From NCBI GenBank assembly GCA_030159075.1, contig BROG01000004.1:3208001-3272000 (forward strand): a DNA stretch of 64,000 bases, read 5' to 3'. This DNA comes from Atrina japonica (taxonomy: Eukaryota; Mollusca; Bivalvia; Pterioida; Pinnidae). The position numbers were made by a program, and so were the translations under genes. The notes below the pieces were generated by a model. The model searched no databases and was not told the DNA's origin. It saw only the letters and a list, made by a program, of their open reading frames with translations. Shown one piece after another: positions 35,759-46,672 of the stretch. Position 1 is the first letter of the stretch; every line of letters begins with the position of its first letter.

Positions 35759-36055
35759 TATATAAAATTGCAGATACCAAAATATTAATAGAATGTTCAT
35801 CAGATAATATGCAAATCAGGTGCCACGGATGAGTAAGCATCCTCTGTAGACCGGTCCTACCCGCTGCGAGTCCACAGTTTAATTCAAATGTAGTAAAGAC
35901 AACTGAACAACCATTATCGAACAAGCAATTCAACAATTCACTAAGTGATACATTGCAGTTGCAAACAAGTTCATTATACCGACTATAAAATTTGCGAAAT
36001 GTTGACATTAAACACCATTCCTGATATCCATGTGAGAGCACGTATGTCTATCTAG
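35759..36055 (-). pseudogene. Penelope-like RT C-terminal fragment with 3' module
   Basis: The minus strand encodes LMSTFRKFYSRYNELVCN and then NVSLSELLN, as at the end of the RT in 6,781-7,852. It continues through GLQRMLTHPWHL, which is the translated 3' module. The fragment abuts the outer end of arm B exactly. Confidence 0.8.
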
Positions 36056-36234
36056 TGTTTCGCTGATATGTTAATCATAGTTTTACGTATAAGCAGGAGT
36101 AGTATCCAACGCAATAATAAATGGCTGACGCTCAGCGTAGGAAACGATCCCTTTGGATCAACGAAATAAGAAAAGTTAAATTACTCTGTCAGAAAGTGGT
36201 TTGTTGAATTGGTATCTTTGTTTTTGTTTGAATG

Positions 36235-36478
36235 GTGTTTAACGCAACACTAAACAAAGTTCCATTTATATAGTGGCGGCCAGTGTTTAATGGTGGTGGT
36301 GAAATCACGGTTACTTGTTACCTAGCATGAGACCGCTGGCCCTATGCAAGTAAAATGGCAATTTTTTTCACAAATCAGATTAGGTTCCAGCAGGGCTTGA
36401 ACCAGTACTGACTAGGACTGAAACACTTCAGGGTTTAAAGCGCAATGCTGTAATCACATAGCCACGGCTACCTCGCAA
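36235..36478 (-). mobile_element. tRNA-derived SINE, second family
   Basis: This degraded copy of 25,881-26,095 shares GTGGCGGCCAGTGTTTAATG and GATTAGGTTCCAGCAGGGCT on the plus strand; its box B is mutated. Confidence 0.72.
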
Positions 36479-36969
36479 TCGGTATTACAACGAATCAAGA
36501 CACAACAGGGTGATAAATTTACTTATCAAAGCAGTTGTAATACCAAGAGAAATGTCCGTATTATAATTATTGTCCAGGTGTCACAAAGTCTAAGTACACA
36601 GGGTAGGAAACCATAAAGAATTGGATCTGTAAGTGATCGTCATAATCCGTGTGTTACAGAGTAAATAAATAAGTAAACATACATATGAATATAGAAACAC
36701 AATTTTGTTTTCAAAAGTCCAGCAATGATGAAAATAAAAATGTCTGAAATTAGCTTGGTGACAATACCGTCGGAAACCTGGCATTTTATCTGTATTTATA
36801 AATAACATATCATGTTACAATCGACTAATGGTTTTTTGACATCGAGTTCAACATTCTTATTGGAAGTCAGATTCATTTTTTTAAGGCTGGATATGAATGA
36901 TGTACAATATAAAAATTTTATATAAGAATATTGTGAGAAAATTTACATAAATGATCAATTGTAAACTAT
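36479..36969. other. Gene-free stretch between arm B and copy C
   Basis: No supported feature. Confidence 0.45.
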
Positions 36970-37190
36970 TATTCATTCCTCACTTATTTCATTTTAATTT
37001 GAAAATGGACTCCTGGCGGGTGTGACCGGTTAACGGAGGTTATTTACTCCTCCATGACACCTGCTCCCACCTCCAACGGATTCTCAGATGTGTGTTTTTG
37101 TCCAATAGTCACCGGATTTGTAGGCCTATATTGTCGTCTGATCCTCCTAACGATTAATGCTTTGGTATCCGGAATTTTCATACTCATAAG
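36970..37190 (+). mobile_element. PLE 3' module, diverged subtype (copy C)
   Basis: GGTGTGACCGGTTAACGGAG and ATTAATGCTTTGGTATCCGG match the A copy at 13,299-13,480. Confidence 0.72.
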
Positions 37191-37740
37191 TTACTTTTTA
37201 CTTCATCAATATTTCCTAATGTCAATCATCAAATGATAGTCTTTATGATGCCTTATTTGCATATAACATGTAGTTGATTGTTTTCGGGATTTTTTTTTCT
37301 AAACCCTAAATACCACTTTCACTAAGATGAGATGTAAATTTGCCTTAGCAAAGATATGATAGTAATAGTTGCGTACTAATCCAGCATTATTCGTAAGGAA
37401 AATTTTGTGGTGATATTTCCATATCAGTCAAAAATTCTTCACAGGATGTAAAACAACAATATAAAATAAAAACAAAACTCATTATTGAAAAACAAAATCA
37501 AAATTTTATTATTCGGGATAAAATTTTATTTTATTTTTTATTCCTTGTAGAGCTAATCACCTCGCGAAGTTACTACCAACAGCTGATAAAGGATCTAAAT
37601 GTTTTGGACTTGAAGCAAATCACACACGACGGAAAATCAAACGATTGCATTGGTTAACTATAAATTATCACATAAGTTCTCCATGATTGGCTGATGTAAA
37701 AATAAGTTCCTCTCACGCGTTTTAACCGTAAGCTACAGAG

Positions 37741-37746
37741 TATAAA
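37741..37746 (+). promoter_or_regulatory. TATA box of ankyrin ORF (C)
   Basis: TATAAA lies 62 bp before the start codon, the same spacing as in copy A. Confidence 0.5.
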
Positions 37747-37807
37747 TTTGATAAATCGACAATCATTTTCATTGTCTTGGAAGACAACTGATTAGATTTC
37801 TACAAAA

Positions 37808-38329
37808 ATGGAAAACAGCACTGAATTTTCTTCGACAACCTTGATTTCGGCGATCTCGAATAGAAAGTTCCGACTTGCACGCATTCTTGCTGATGGCGGT
37901 GTAGATGTTAACTGCACACTAAAAGACGGCACGACTTCGTTAATTTCTGCATGCGCCGTGAAAGTGGACAATTGTGAAAGATACAAGAAAAGGACATTAG
38001 TTAAAACTTTAATTCAAAATGGAGCTGATCCTAGCAAGGTTAACTCTGAAGGTAAATCCTGTCTTCATTTTTTAAAGAAAACCAGCTGTGATATTCGAAA
38101 CATCATTTTACTACACGACAATAATGAGAAAAATCCTGGTGAAGAGAACTTAAAATCTAGTGAAATAGATTGCAGCAAAACAACATGCTTACCTAAATGT
38201 AGAAAGGAGGGAATCTTTTTGGTGAATAACAATATAAGAAAATCAAACAAAGACGACTGCATAAAAACTTTTCAGAAGAAGAATAAGCAAAGAATGCGTT
38301 TATATTGTATTTCCGAAAATCGAGTGTGA
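37808..38329 (+). CDS. Small ankyrin-repeat protein (copy C), intronless
   Basis: The ORF of 173 residues is the paralog of 16,075-16,596 and has no indel relative to it. I count 13 nucleotide differences by eye, of which 11 change the amino acid: S3N, E39K, T84S, Q87H, S105N, K106E, S109P, Q111E, T136I, M158K and N165Y. The two ankyrin units and the Lys-rich tail remain. The start context and TATA box are also kept. The high share of replacement changes fits weak constraint as well as it fits diversification; with so few sites neither is proven. Function is unknown. Confidence 0.65.
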   Translation: MENSTEFSSTTLISAISNRKFRLARILADGGVDVNCTLKDGTTSLISACAVKVDNCERYKKRTLVKTLIQNGADPSKVNSEGKSCLHFLKKTSCDIRNIILLHDNNEKNPGEENLKSSEIDCSKTTCLPKCRKEGIFLVNNNIRKSNKDDCIKTFQKKNKQRMRLYCISENRV

Positions 38330-38639
38330 AAACGGAAATAATTTGCTATATAGACAATTTATTGATATTCGTTTATATAAATATTTATTCCTAAAACGAA
38401 CAGTATACATAAGTATGTCATTAACAATATTTGTTGCTATGTAATATTTGTACACCGATAAAGAGTTCTTAATTAAATTATTTAACTGAATGAATTGTAT
38501 CTTTATTTGTTGAAATGAAGCAGCTGTTTCAAGTTTCACTTTGATAAGACTCCTCATGTGAGGTGTTAAACTTTACTTTGAATGAAACGTTTTGCTTTTT
38601 TACCATTTGGACAATTTTGACAGGAATCTGCTGTGCATG
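38330..38639. other. 3' flank of ankyrin ORF (C)
   Basis: Shared with copy A; AT-rich, and no further gene is seen. Confidence 0.4.
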
Positions 38640-38885
38640 ATACGCTGTAAATGATCGGTTGGGTTAGACCATAAATGATCAGTTTGTGGCACATAGTAAA
38701 TGATCAACTTGTGGCAAGTTGTAAATGATCAGTTTGTGGCACGCCGTAAATGATCTGATTGTGGCACGCTGTGAATGTTCAGTTGTAGTTAGGCCATAAA
38801 TGATCAATTTGTGGCACGCCGTAAATGTTCAGTTGGTGATAGTTCACAAATGATATATTTGTGGCACGCCGTAATTGATTACTCG
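38640..38885. repeat. ~33-bp minisatellite, copy C
   Basis: About seven to eight monomers of the type AAATGATCAGTTTGTGGCAC, the longest of the three arrays. Confidence 0.78.
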
Positions 38886-39224
38886 GTCTAACGACGTCGG
38901 TACCTTCTAGCTATGCCAATATCTTTTGATGTACCGACTAGTCGCGTGAAAAAGTTTGTCGCAAACTTGTAATAACACTGATTAATGTTAAAATAACAGT
39001 TAACAACTAACTTTATTGATTTAAATGCCTATAAAATGTAAACATCAACTGAATGAATATTGTTGCTGTCCCCAAGAAACAAAATATAAAAACTCACTTA
39101 GTGGTAAGGGCTTAAAATGTTTAATCGGTGGTACATCGTATAGATTCATTTAAGCATTGAAGTGCAGTCATTTAGGATTCATGGGCCTATGAATGCCAAC
39201 TGAACAAAGGCAAGTTCTTCATGA

Positions 39225-39400
39225 TAAAAATAACTTGAATATGATTCGTACAATCAATTATTGTTTGCATATAACCCTGAAGCTTACTATTGTTACTGTC
39301 TTTTTTCATAAAGGGGCGTTACTTTTACAATCTTCCATAAGCTTGGGAATATACTCGGAAGTTATTGAATTATTTGATATTTGATTGCTAACAGGAGGGA
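39225..39400 (-). pseudogene. LINE RT remnant, shortened (copy C)
   Basis: Only the part equivalent to A 18,689-18,830 remains, next to the deletion junction at about 39,225. Confidence 0.6.
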
Positions 39401-40439
39401 AAGAAAAAGTTTTCCAAAATTTGTCGTATTAATCATTATGGAGTTATAAACGAAATTTGATACAAGAAATTTACGTCTGAATAGATGCAATAATGTCATG
39501 ACAATACTTGATGCCGACAAAGAATCAAAACATTGCAATATTACAACCCTTATTGTAAGATGAAACCTTTAATTAATGCATTTTCTTTTTACAAAAAGTA
39601 ACGATTAGGGTTATACTTAATCTTAATAGTACAAACATTTTATATTTAAAGTTGAGAGCGTTGACGTAATTTATTTTACATTAAGGATAGTCTTGTATAA
39701 GCATAACATTAAAGTCACATATCATTTTTGGGAAAAAAGCTTAAATAATAAAATAATTATCATTTAAGTCACGATCTTTTCTGTCAATAAGACTTTATAG
39801 GCTGATCTCGTATTTTCAAAGAGAAGAAGGGTCAAAAGGAAACAAATGGAGTATGAGGAAATTCAAACAATTATATTTAAATTAAGAACAAAACTTTCTA
39901 AGAGTAAAAACTGATTAAAATTGACATTTTGGTAGTGAAGTATACAGATTATCAATTAAGGTAAACTGTTATTTTCCCTCAGCCAATCAAAAATACTTTT
40001 TCAAATTTTGGGACTACTTTTTCTTGAAGAATACGCATTAAATACGAGTGCGTATCATTTATATCTCTGCTTAAAAATAAAAAAAAATAAAACTTTCATG
40101 TTAATGTTTTTCATTTTTACTTAATTAAAGCTCGTTTATTTAAGCGACAAAGTGCCTTTGTACGAGTTAATTAAATGAATATAATGTTAATGATAACGGG
40201 TGGCTAAGGCGGCCAGCGTCACTTTCATTGTTGATACAGCACTCTATTGCTGATGACGGCTTTGAACTTTTTCATCGCCACCAGTTTTGATTAATCTTAT
40301 GGTTTCATATGATAGTTTAAATGATAAGTTATTCAGTAATTTGTCGTCAGTCGGTATGTTAAGATACATGACAATTTCAATGCAAATGTCTATTTTTGTT
40401 TTGTATTACGATAAACAAAAACAAACCTCGGGTAAAATA
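39401..40439. other. Copy C, gene-free stretch
   Basis: Aligns to A 18,830-20,250 with deletions. It contains the empty MITE site at about 40,128-40,145. Confidence 0.45.
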
Positions 40440-40690
40440 TAAAAATCTCAGATACCAAGGTATAAATCCTTAGGAAGTCCAGGATATATAGACAAAACCG
40501 GTCATATGGACATCAAGAGGTGGATCAGGTGCCATGGAGGAGTACATATCCCCTGTTGACCGGTCACATCCGCCGTGAGTCCACAGCCAAATCCAACTGA
40601 AATATGTAAGGAACGAATCCTCGTCACAATTGATTCAAATATCTCAACAACCGCCATAGAAGAGGCAACTGAACAAACGGAAAGATGCAA
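40440..40690 (-). mobile_element. PLE 3' module (copy C)
   Basis: GGTCACATCCGCCGTGAGTC and ATATAAAAATCTCAGATACC are shared with the A and B copies. Confidence 0.8.
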
Positions 40691-40907
40691 AATAAGTCAT
40701 ATTATGTTGTCGGCGATAACTTAAAGACCGGGGTGTAACCAAAGTGTTTGTGCCAGAATTTGATATCATAAAAATATCAAATATTAGAATGATATTACAT
40801 TGAAGTAACGGGTCACGTTACTATATACAGCAATTCACACATTCAAAAGGGCACTGATCATGTCTAATGGCTTAATAGTACAGGTGCATACTTCTAGAGT
40901 AATAGAC

Positions 40908-40910
<3 letters not shown>

Positions 40911-41001
<91 letters not shown>
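40911..41001. repeat. (AT)n microsatellite
   Basis: A pure tract of about 90 bp. Confidence 0.97.
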
Positions 41002-41004
<3 letters not shown>

Positions 41005-41090
41005 AAACCTCGTTATCTCGAAGTCGTCGGGACCAAACAAAAATTCGAGATAAACGGGTCTTCGAGTTAAAAGATTTGTCACTAAATACA
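41002..41090. mobile_element. Possible pogo/Tigger-like terminal remnant
   Basis: It begins AGTCAAACCTCGTTATCTCG, similar to the CAGT...ACCTCGTTAT ends common in pogo-type DNA transposons. A partly inverted AATTCGAGATAAACGGG follows about 20 bp later. Only one end is seen. Confidence 0.35.
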
Positions 41091-41699
41091 ATCCTGATTC
41101 CTCGCATGGGCATCTTGGTTGTTGCCAGAATACTTGTAGGCCTACATGTATACCGTTTGTCTCTTATCGTCAGTATATGTGCACACTGACGACGACATAA
41201 ACCATGTGTTTTGTCAACCAATATTCAAATCAAATTAAAAGGAATTAATTACGTTTGAGTATTTATTTCTTAATACAAAACTGTACTGGCAAGTAAAGAT
41301 CACTCACATTTTAACAGAAACATCCCATGCTTCATTTTAGATCACGAAATGGATACTATCATTATACATTTAAGAACAGGAAATCTAAAAACGAATCATA
41401 GAAAGTAACATTAACCATATAGATTTAAGATCAGAGAGCAAACTAAAGGAATTTTGGTGAAGATATTTTTACTGACAAATTGTTAAATAATAAAATTCTT
41501 AGATACGAAAGTATAAATATTCTTCCAAACAAGCAAGCAAACAAAACCATAGCTAATTTAAATATTTTATGCATATTTTCCTTTTCCCTGAAACCCCTCC
41601 TGCTTTTCTACTAATTTTCAAGATCTTGCAGTAAAAAACACAGTGTGTGTGCCAGATGTACAATTCACTTCTTTCCTCCCAGTGGATTTATAAAAAAGT
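41091..41699. other. Gene-free stretch
   Basis: Apart from a short PLE 3'-module end near 41,489-41,530 (AGATACGAAAGTATAAAT), nothing is recognised. Confidence 0.4.
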
Positions 41700-43062
41700 C
41701 CAAATATTGATAAATAATTATTTCACTTCTTTTTGTGTAATTTATAAAATATAGGTTTAGATTGTAGATTCATGCACATGTGATTAATGGGAAATGACAT
41801 CGTTATCTTTATTGATCTTAACTAATTTCTCACGTAGAATTATAAGTGAATCCGTTACTGATCAGTTGTTATTTCACTTCATTGCCCATCACGTGTAATT
41901 ATAATTAATCCCCATTAGGGATCAATATTCAACTTTCAACTATCCCCTTTAAATGAGAAATCCCAGTTGTAGATAAAAATTCACATCACTTCTTTTCTCC
42001 GCGTGTAATTTGTAAGGGATATCCATTGTGGATCAATCTTTAATTTGAATATTTCCTCAAGTTTGATTATACAAGAACGTCATAGTAGATCAGTAGTAAA
42101 CTTGATTATTTCCTCACCTGTGATTGTAAGAGATTCCCATTGTGGATCATTATTGAAGTTGAATATTTCCTCAAGTTTGTTTATGGGAGATCGCCATTGT
42201 AGATCAATATTAAAACAGCATGATAATAACGCTAATAATCAGAAGAGAGAACCTTTACCGTACATTTGGTTTAAAAAAACAAATTATTTTGCCCCTTCAA
42301 GGGACATTAGCTGTGTTCTTTAGAAAAATAGTTTTCCTTTTTTACTGTATAGTTGTTCGTAAATTTCTTGATGTGATTGGGTGAGCAACATACTATTTTT
42401 TTTTTTTTTCATTTCACATAAAACATTTGGTCAATTTCATGCTTGTTCCCATTAAAAAATTACTCAACGTTTAATTATGTACTTCTCTGGTCCTTTACAT
42501 AATTGGGGAGAGTATCAGTGTCTGAGTAGTTAAAAAATCTCGCCTCCTGTCAGCAAGATGTCATTCCCCAATGGAACCTATATAAGGGAAACCCCATTAC
42601 TGATCAATTGTTATTTCACTTCATTCCTCATCACGTGTAATAATAATTTATCCCCATTATAGATCAATATTCAACTTTCACCTATCCTCTTCACCTGAGA
42701 AATCCCAAATGTAGATAAAAAATAACATCACTTCTTTTCTCCACGTGTAATATGTAAGGGATACCCATTGTGGATCAATCTTTAATTTGAATATTTCCTC
42801 AAGTTTGATTATAAAAGAACCTCATGGTAGATTAGTATTAAACTTGAATATTTCCTCACCTGTGATTGTAAGAGAATCACATTGTGGATCAATCTTTAAT
42901 TTGAACTGCAAGTTTGATTTAAAAGAACCCTCAAGTTTGAATATTTTATGGATTGTAAGATCGCCATTGTGGAGAATCAATATATTGAATGGGAGATCGC
43001 CGGCAAAAAAATAATAACGCTCATAATCAGAAAAGAGAACCTTTATCTTACATTTTTGCTTC

Positions 43063-43375
43063 TTCAAGCGGCATTGGCTGTGTTCTTTAAAAAAAAGTTT
43101 TCCTTTTTTACTACTTAGATTGATATACAATAACAAAGAAGAGAAGACCACAGGCATAAAAATTCTTAAATTCATATATATTTTGTGAGAACTGATTGAG
43201 ACACCCAAATTTTGCACATTTTTTATTGCAATTGATCAATTCAACCTTACTATTTGTACATAAATACCACACTGGAAATGACCTTATTTCAACAAAATAT
43301 ATAGGAATATATTTTGTTTATGCCCGTGCATGGCTCTTATTTGTTATTTTACATCAAGAACAAATGAAAAACACA
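43063..43375. mobile_element. Foldback MITE of the TTAA family (unit 2)
   Basis: The left end is TTCAAGCGGCATTGGCTG. Internal arms match the family, but the right terminus is missing. Confidence 0.7.
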
Positions 43376-43608
43376 TACATTTTGTATGTAATTGTAATTG
43401 TAATTGTACTCTCTGTTATTTATGTATCCAGTAAATATATTTTTTCAATATAATTATATCATGTTAACAGTTTGACAGAAACAGTTAATGAAACCTGTTG
43501 ACCTATGTTGTTCTTTCATAAGAACTTATCTTTTCTAAAACTGATAACAAGCACTGTGAATACGTGTTTAACCTTTCGTTTGGTTTGTTCTTGATTACGG
43601 ACTTACAG

Positions 43609-43760
43609 AAGGTTGGTGTAACCGGAGACGCATACTCGGCCAGTAAATACAGAGGGTCTCCCCCTCATGATATTTTGCAGGATCCTGTATTCGGGGATAC
43701 TGAGAAATTGTTTTATAAGTTTTACTATATAGTTGTTCGTAAACTTCTTGATGTGATTGG
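43609..43760 (+). other. Exon-like block of unknown origin
   Basis: A 152-bp segment is open throughout and bounded by an acceptor-like TTACAG and a donor-like GTGAGC. It encodes about 50 residues including VGVTGDAYSASKYRG and DILQDPVFGD and is less AT-rich than its surroundings. Only its last ~35 bp survive in unit 1 (about 42,349-42,381). I do not recognise the protein. It may be a captured or orphaned exon, or chance. Confidence 0.3.
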
Positions 43761-44415
43761 GTGAGCAACATATTATTTCTTTTTTTAAATTTCACCTAAA
43801 ACATTTGCCCAATGTCATGCTTGATCCCATTAAAAAGGTACTCAACGTTTAAGTATGTAGTTCTCTGATCCTTTACATAATTTGGCGAGAGTATCAGTGT
43901 CTGAGTAGTTAAAAAATCTCGCCTCCTGTCAGCACGATGTAATTCCCCAATGGAACCTATATAAGGGAAGCTCCGTTACTGATCAATTGTTATTTCACTT
44001 CATTCCTAATCACGTGTAACTATAATTTATCCCCATTATAGATCAATATTCAACTTTCAACTATCCTCTTCACCTGACAAATCCCAATTGTAGATAAAAA
44101 TTCACATCACATCTTTTCTCAGCGAGTAATTTGTAAGGGATACCATTTTGTGGATCAATCTTTAATTTGAATATTTCCTCAAGTTTGATTATAAAAGAAC
44201 CTCGTCGTAGATTAGTATTCAACTTGACCATTTCCTCACCTGTGATTGTAAGAGTTTCCAATTGTGGATCAATATTGAAGTTGAATATTTCCTGAAGTTC
44301 GATTATGGGAGATCACCATTGTAGATCAATATTAAAACGGCATGATAATAACGCTCATAATCAGGAAAGAGAACCTTTATCTTACATTTGGTTTAAAAAC
44401 AATTTCTTTTGCCTC

Positions 44416-44779
44416 TTCAAGCGGCATTAGCTGTGTTCTTTTAAAAAAAGTTTTCCTTTTTTACTACTTAGATTGATATACAATAACAAAGAAGAGATAA
44501 ACACAGGCATAATAATTCTTAAATTCATATATACGTGTGAGAACTGATTGTGAAGCCCAAATTTTGCACATTTTTAATTGCAATTGATTAACTCAACCTT
44601 ACTCTTTGTATATGAATACCACACCTGGCCTGACCTTATTGTCACAAAATATATATGAATATATTTTTCTATGTCCTTGTATTGCTCTTATTTGTTAATG
44701 TATATCAAGTACAAGTAGTAAAAGTTGAAAATAATTGTTGGTTTTTTTTTTTTGGTAAACAACGCTAATGCCCATTTAA
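44416..44779. mobile_element. TTAA-flanked foldback MITE (unit 3)
   Basis: The left end is TTCAAGCGGCATTAGCTGTG and the right end CGCTAATGCCCATTTAA. Both termini are present. Confidence 0.8.
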
Positions 44780-45520
44780 TTGATATTATAATGCAGTGTA
44801 AGGACTGTCCGGGTGTATGGATACAGCCTTTGACATATACATTGTAATGCGACTAGCAGCAATTTCTTTGCTAAACGTTCGACTTAAGAAATGAATCCTT
44901 ACATTTTGGTTTGTATGACTCGATTAAGAACCTTAAAATCATACGTCGATTCCAAGATTTAGAAATCCCCATATTGAAGGTAAAAATACACGGTCTTGGT
45001 CACGTAATGTCTACAATATTCTTTTTACTATTCATCGTGGTAAGCATTTAAAAAAATGGAAAATTCTACACTTGAGAATTAGAAAAGGGAAGTCGTAAAT
45101 ATTGAGCTTCTACTACCTTACATATGCATTACCTATGGAACATTTTAAAGTATTTTGTGTAGGTGCTTCCATATTTGTTTACAAACAAAAACGTCCATTG
45201 ATTTTATATTTTCCCAATTTTGTCGTTCGAATATGGAACAAATTAATTGTCAAAATATTATGTTAAAGTATTTAAAACTATTTTACTTTCTGTGAAAGGT
45301 TGTTTTCGCAATTATATTATTTATTTAGACGCAGAGGATAAGTCGGCAGTCGTCGTATTCACAAAGAAACTTGGGGTAACGTTTGCATATACAGGGAGAT
45401 AACTCGTATATTACACGAAAGATGGCGCTGTACCTTATCTGATGACGTCAATTCCATTCATACAAAAACATTTGATCACGTCATAGTGTTGGCCGTGTCG
45501 GACCATGAATTAACAGCCAC
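44780..45520. other. Gene-free stretch
   Basis: No gene or known repeat is seen. Confidence 0.45.
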
Positions 45521-45670
45521 CTGGGGCCCGTTTTACGAAAGGTCCTAAGTCCTAAATCCTAAGTCTTAGTCTTAATTGTCATGAGACTGACCAATCAGTG
45601 ATGCGTTTTCATAGTAGTTAGGACTAAAAGTTAGAATATAAGACTTTGGACCTTCGTAAAACAGGCCCCT
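45521..45670. mobile_element. Foldback MITE (GGGGCCCGTTTTACGAAAGG family), copy 1
   Basis: The left end CTGGGGCCCGTTTTACGAAA and the right end CCTTCGTAAAACAGGCCCC are inverted. The centre holds GACTGACCAATCAGTGATGC. It is too short to code and may be mobilised by an unidentified transposase. Confidence 0.85.
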
Positions 45671-46540
45671 GCAATGACGTACAACTATAATTTATATAAT
45701 ATATGTCCTGAATATATTGTGGAGTAATGATATTCAAGATTTCCTGTACGACTACGACCAGAACTTTGAAGTATGCGATGTAGTCCTAATGATTGCGTAG
45801 CTTCATTTAAAGTGTTCTCCATATTTGTTCTATAATATCAAGGTCCAGTAGAGTCTGAGTTTGACCACAAGTGAGAGGTCTGAGACTTTCCCGACACATC
45901 CATGGAACAGTTATCATCCTCTGAGATCCAGGGGTGATTAGTGAAATCCTTCACCACACCTGGTCATAAAAATTCATCAAAAACTTTGTTATTGTTTCTT
46001 CTTAATATTACCTTCAACAAGCACAATAACACCGGTCCTTTATGAGCAATACACTCTCAAAGATCGGGGCGATCTTGGACCTGGATAGCAAACTGTCACG
46101 TTGGTTATTGCTGCACTCGTAATTTTTTTAGCTTCAATATGTTGCTATAAATAGCGGAAGAAATTTTGTAACAATGTTCCATTTAGTGACATTTGTGAGC
46201 AAAAATATTAATGTATATTTATTGTAGCAAGCAACTCGAGAGCTATTTAGACATGTTTTCAAATCAAAAGCACAATTGTTTTAGATTTACGATTAAACTT
46301 TGGTCGTGTTACACTATATTGCTAGTCGAATACAATTTTCTTTGATTTTAGTATTCATAAAATAAAACGATCCCTTATTTTCACCTTAAAATATATAGTC
46401 ATAATGCAAGTAACGGAATTTAACAGAGAAGTATTTGATCAAATCATTATTCATTTGAAAGAAAAAGTGTCAACAGGTATTTCTTTTTTTATTATCGCTT
46501 ATGGAAATACCGCTTCCGTCCTGTGTCCCCCGTTAATACC
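45671..46540. other. Gene-free stretch
   Basis: No supported feature. Confidence 0.45.
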
Positions 46541-46672
46541 CTGGGGCCCGTTTTACGAAAAGTGTTAGGTCCTAACTACCATGGCAACGCATCGCTGATT
46601 GGTCAGTCTCATGACAATTAGGACTAAGACGTAGGATTAAGGACTTACGACCTTTCGTAAAACGGGCCTCTG
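46541..46672. mobile_element. Foldback MITE (GGGGCCCGTTTTACGAAAGG family), copy 2
   Basis: The ends CTGGGGCCCGTTTTACGAAA and CCTTTCGTAAAACGGGCCTC are inverted. Its core is reversed relative to copy 1. Confidence 0.85.

Larger units (their letters stand above)
36970..40812. repeat. Segmental duplication copy C (composite)
   Basis: Two blocks are joined at about 37,403. The block 36,970-37,403 is inverted relative to arm A (A 13,078-13,515). The block 37,404-40,812 runs in the same direction as arm A (A 15,683 to about 20,626). Relative to A, copy C lacks about 1.3 kb (A 17,362-18,688, with the 28-bp minisatellite and part of the LINE) and about 0.57 kb (A 19,390-19,960, with the MITE). It carries an intact ankyrin ORF. 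Confidence 0.88.
41700..44412. repeat. Nested tandem repeat: ~57-bp monomers in larger units
   Basis: Monomers of ~56-58 bp share CATTGTGGATCAAT(A/C)TT and GAATATTTCCTCAAGTTTGA. About seven or more diverged monomers form each array (41,700-42,240; 42,592-43,010; 43,968-44,345). The arrays alternate with non-array DNA, so that larger units begin near 41,850, 42,601 and 43,977. Unit 1 lacks ~617 bp found in unit 2 (MITE plus exon-like block). Confidence 0.85.

Noticed and set aside
43595..43795. Minus-strand frame overlapping the exon-like block
   Set aside because: No splice-like borders on that strand; the plus strand has both acceptor- and donor-like ends.
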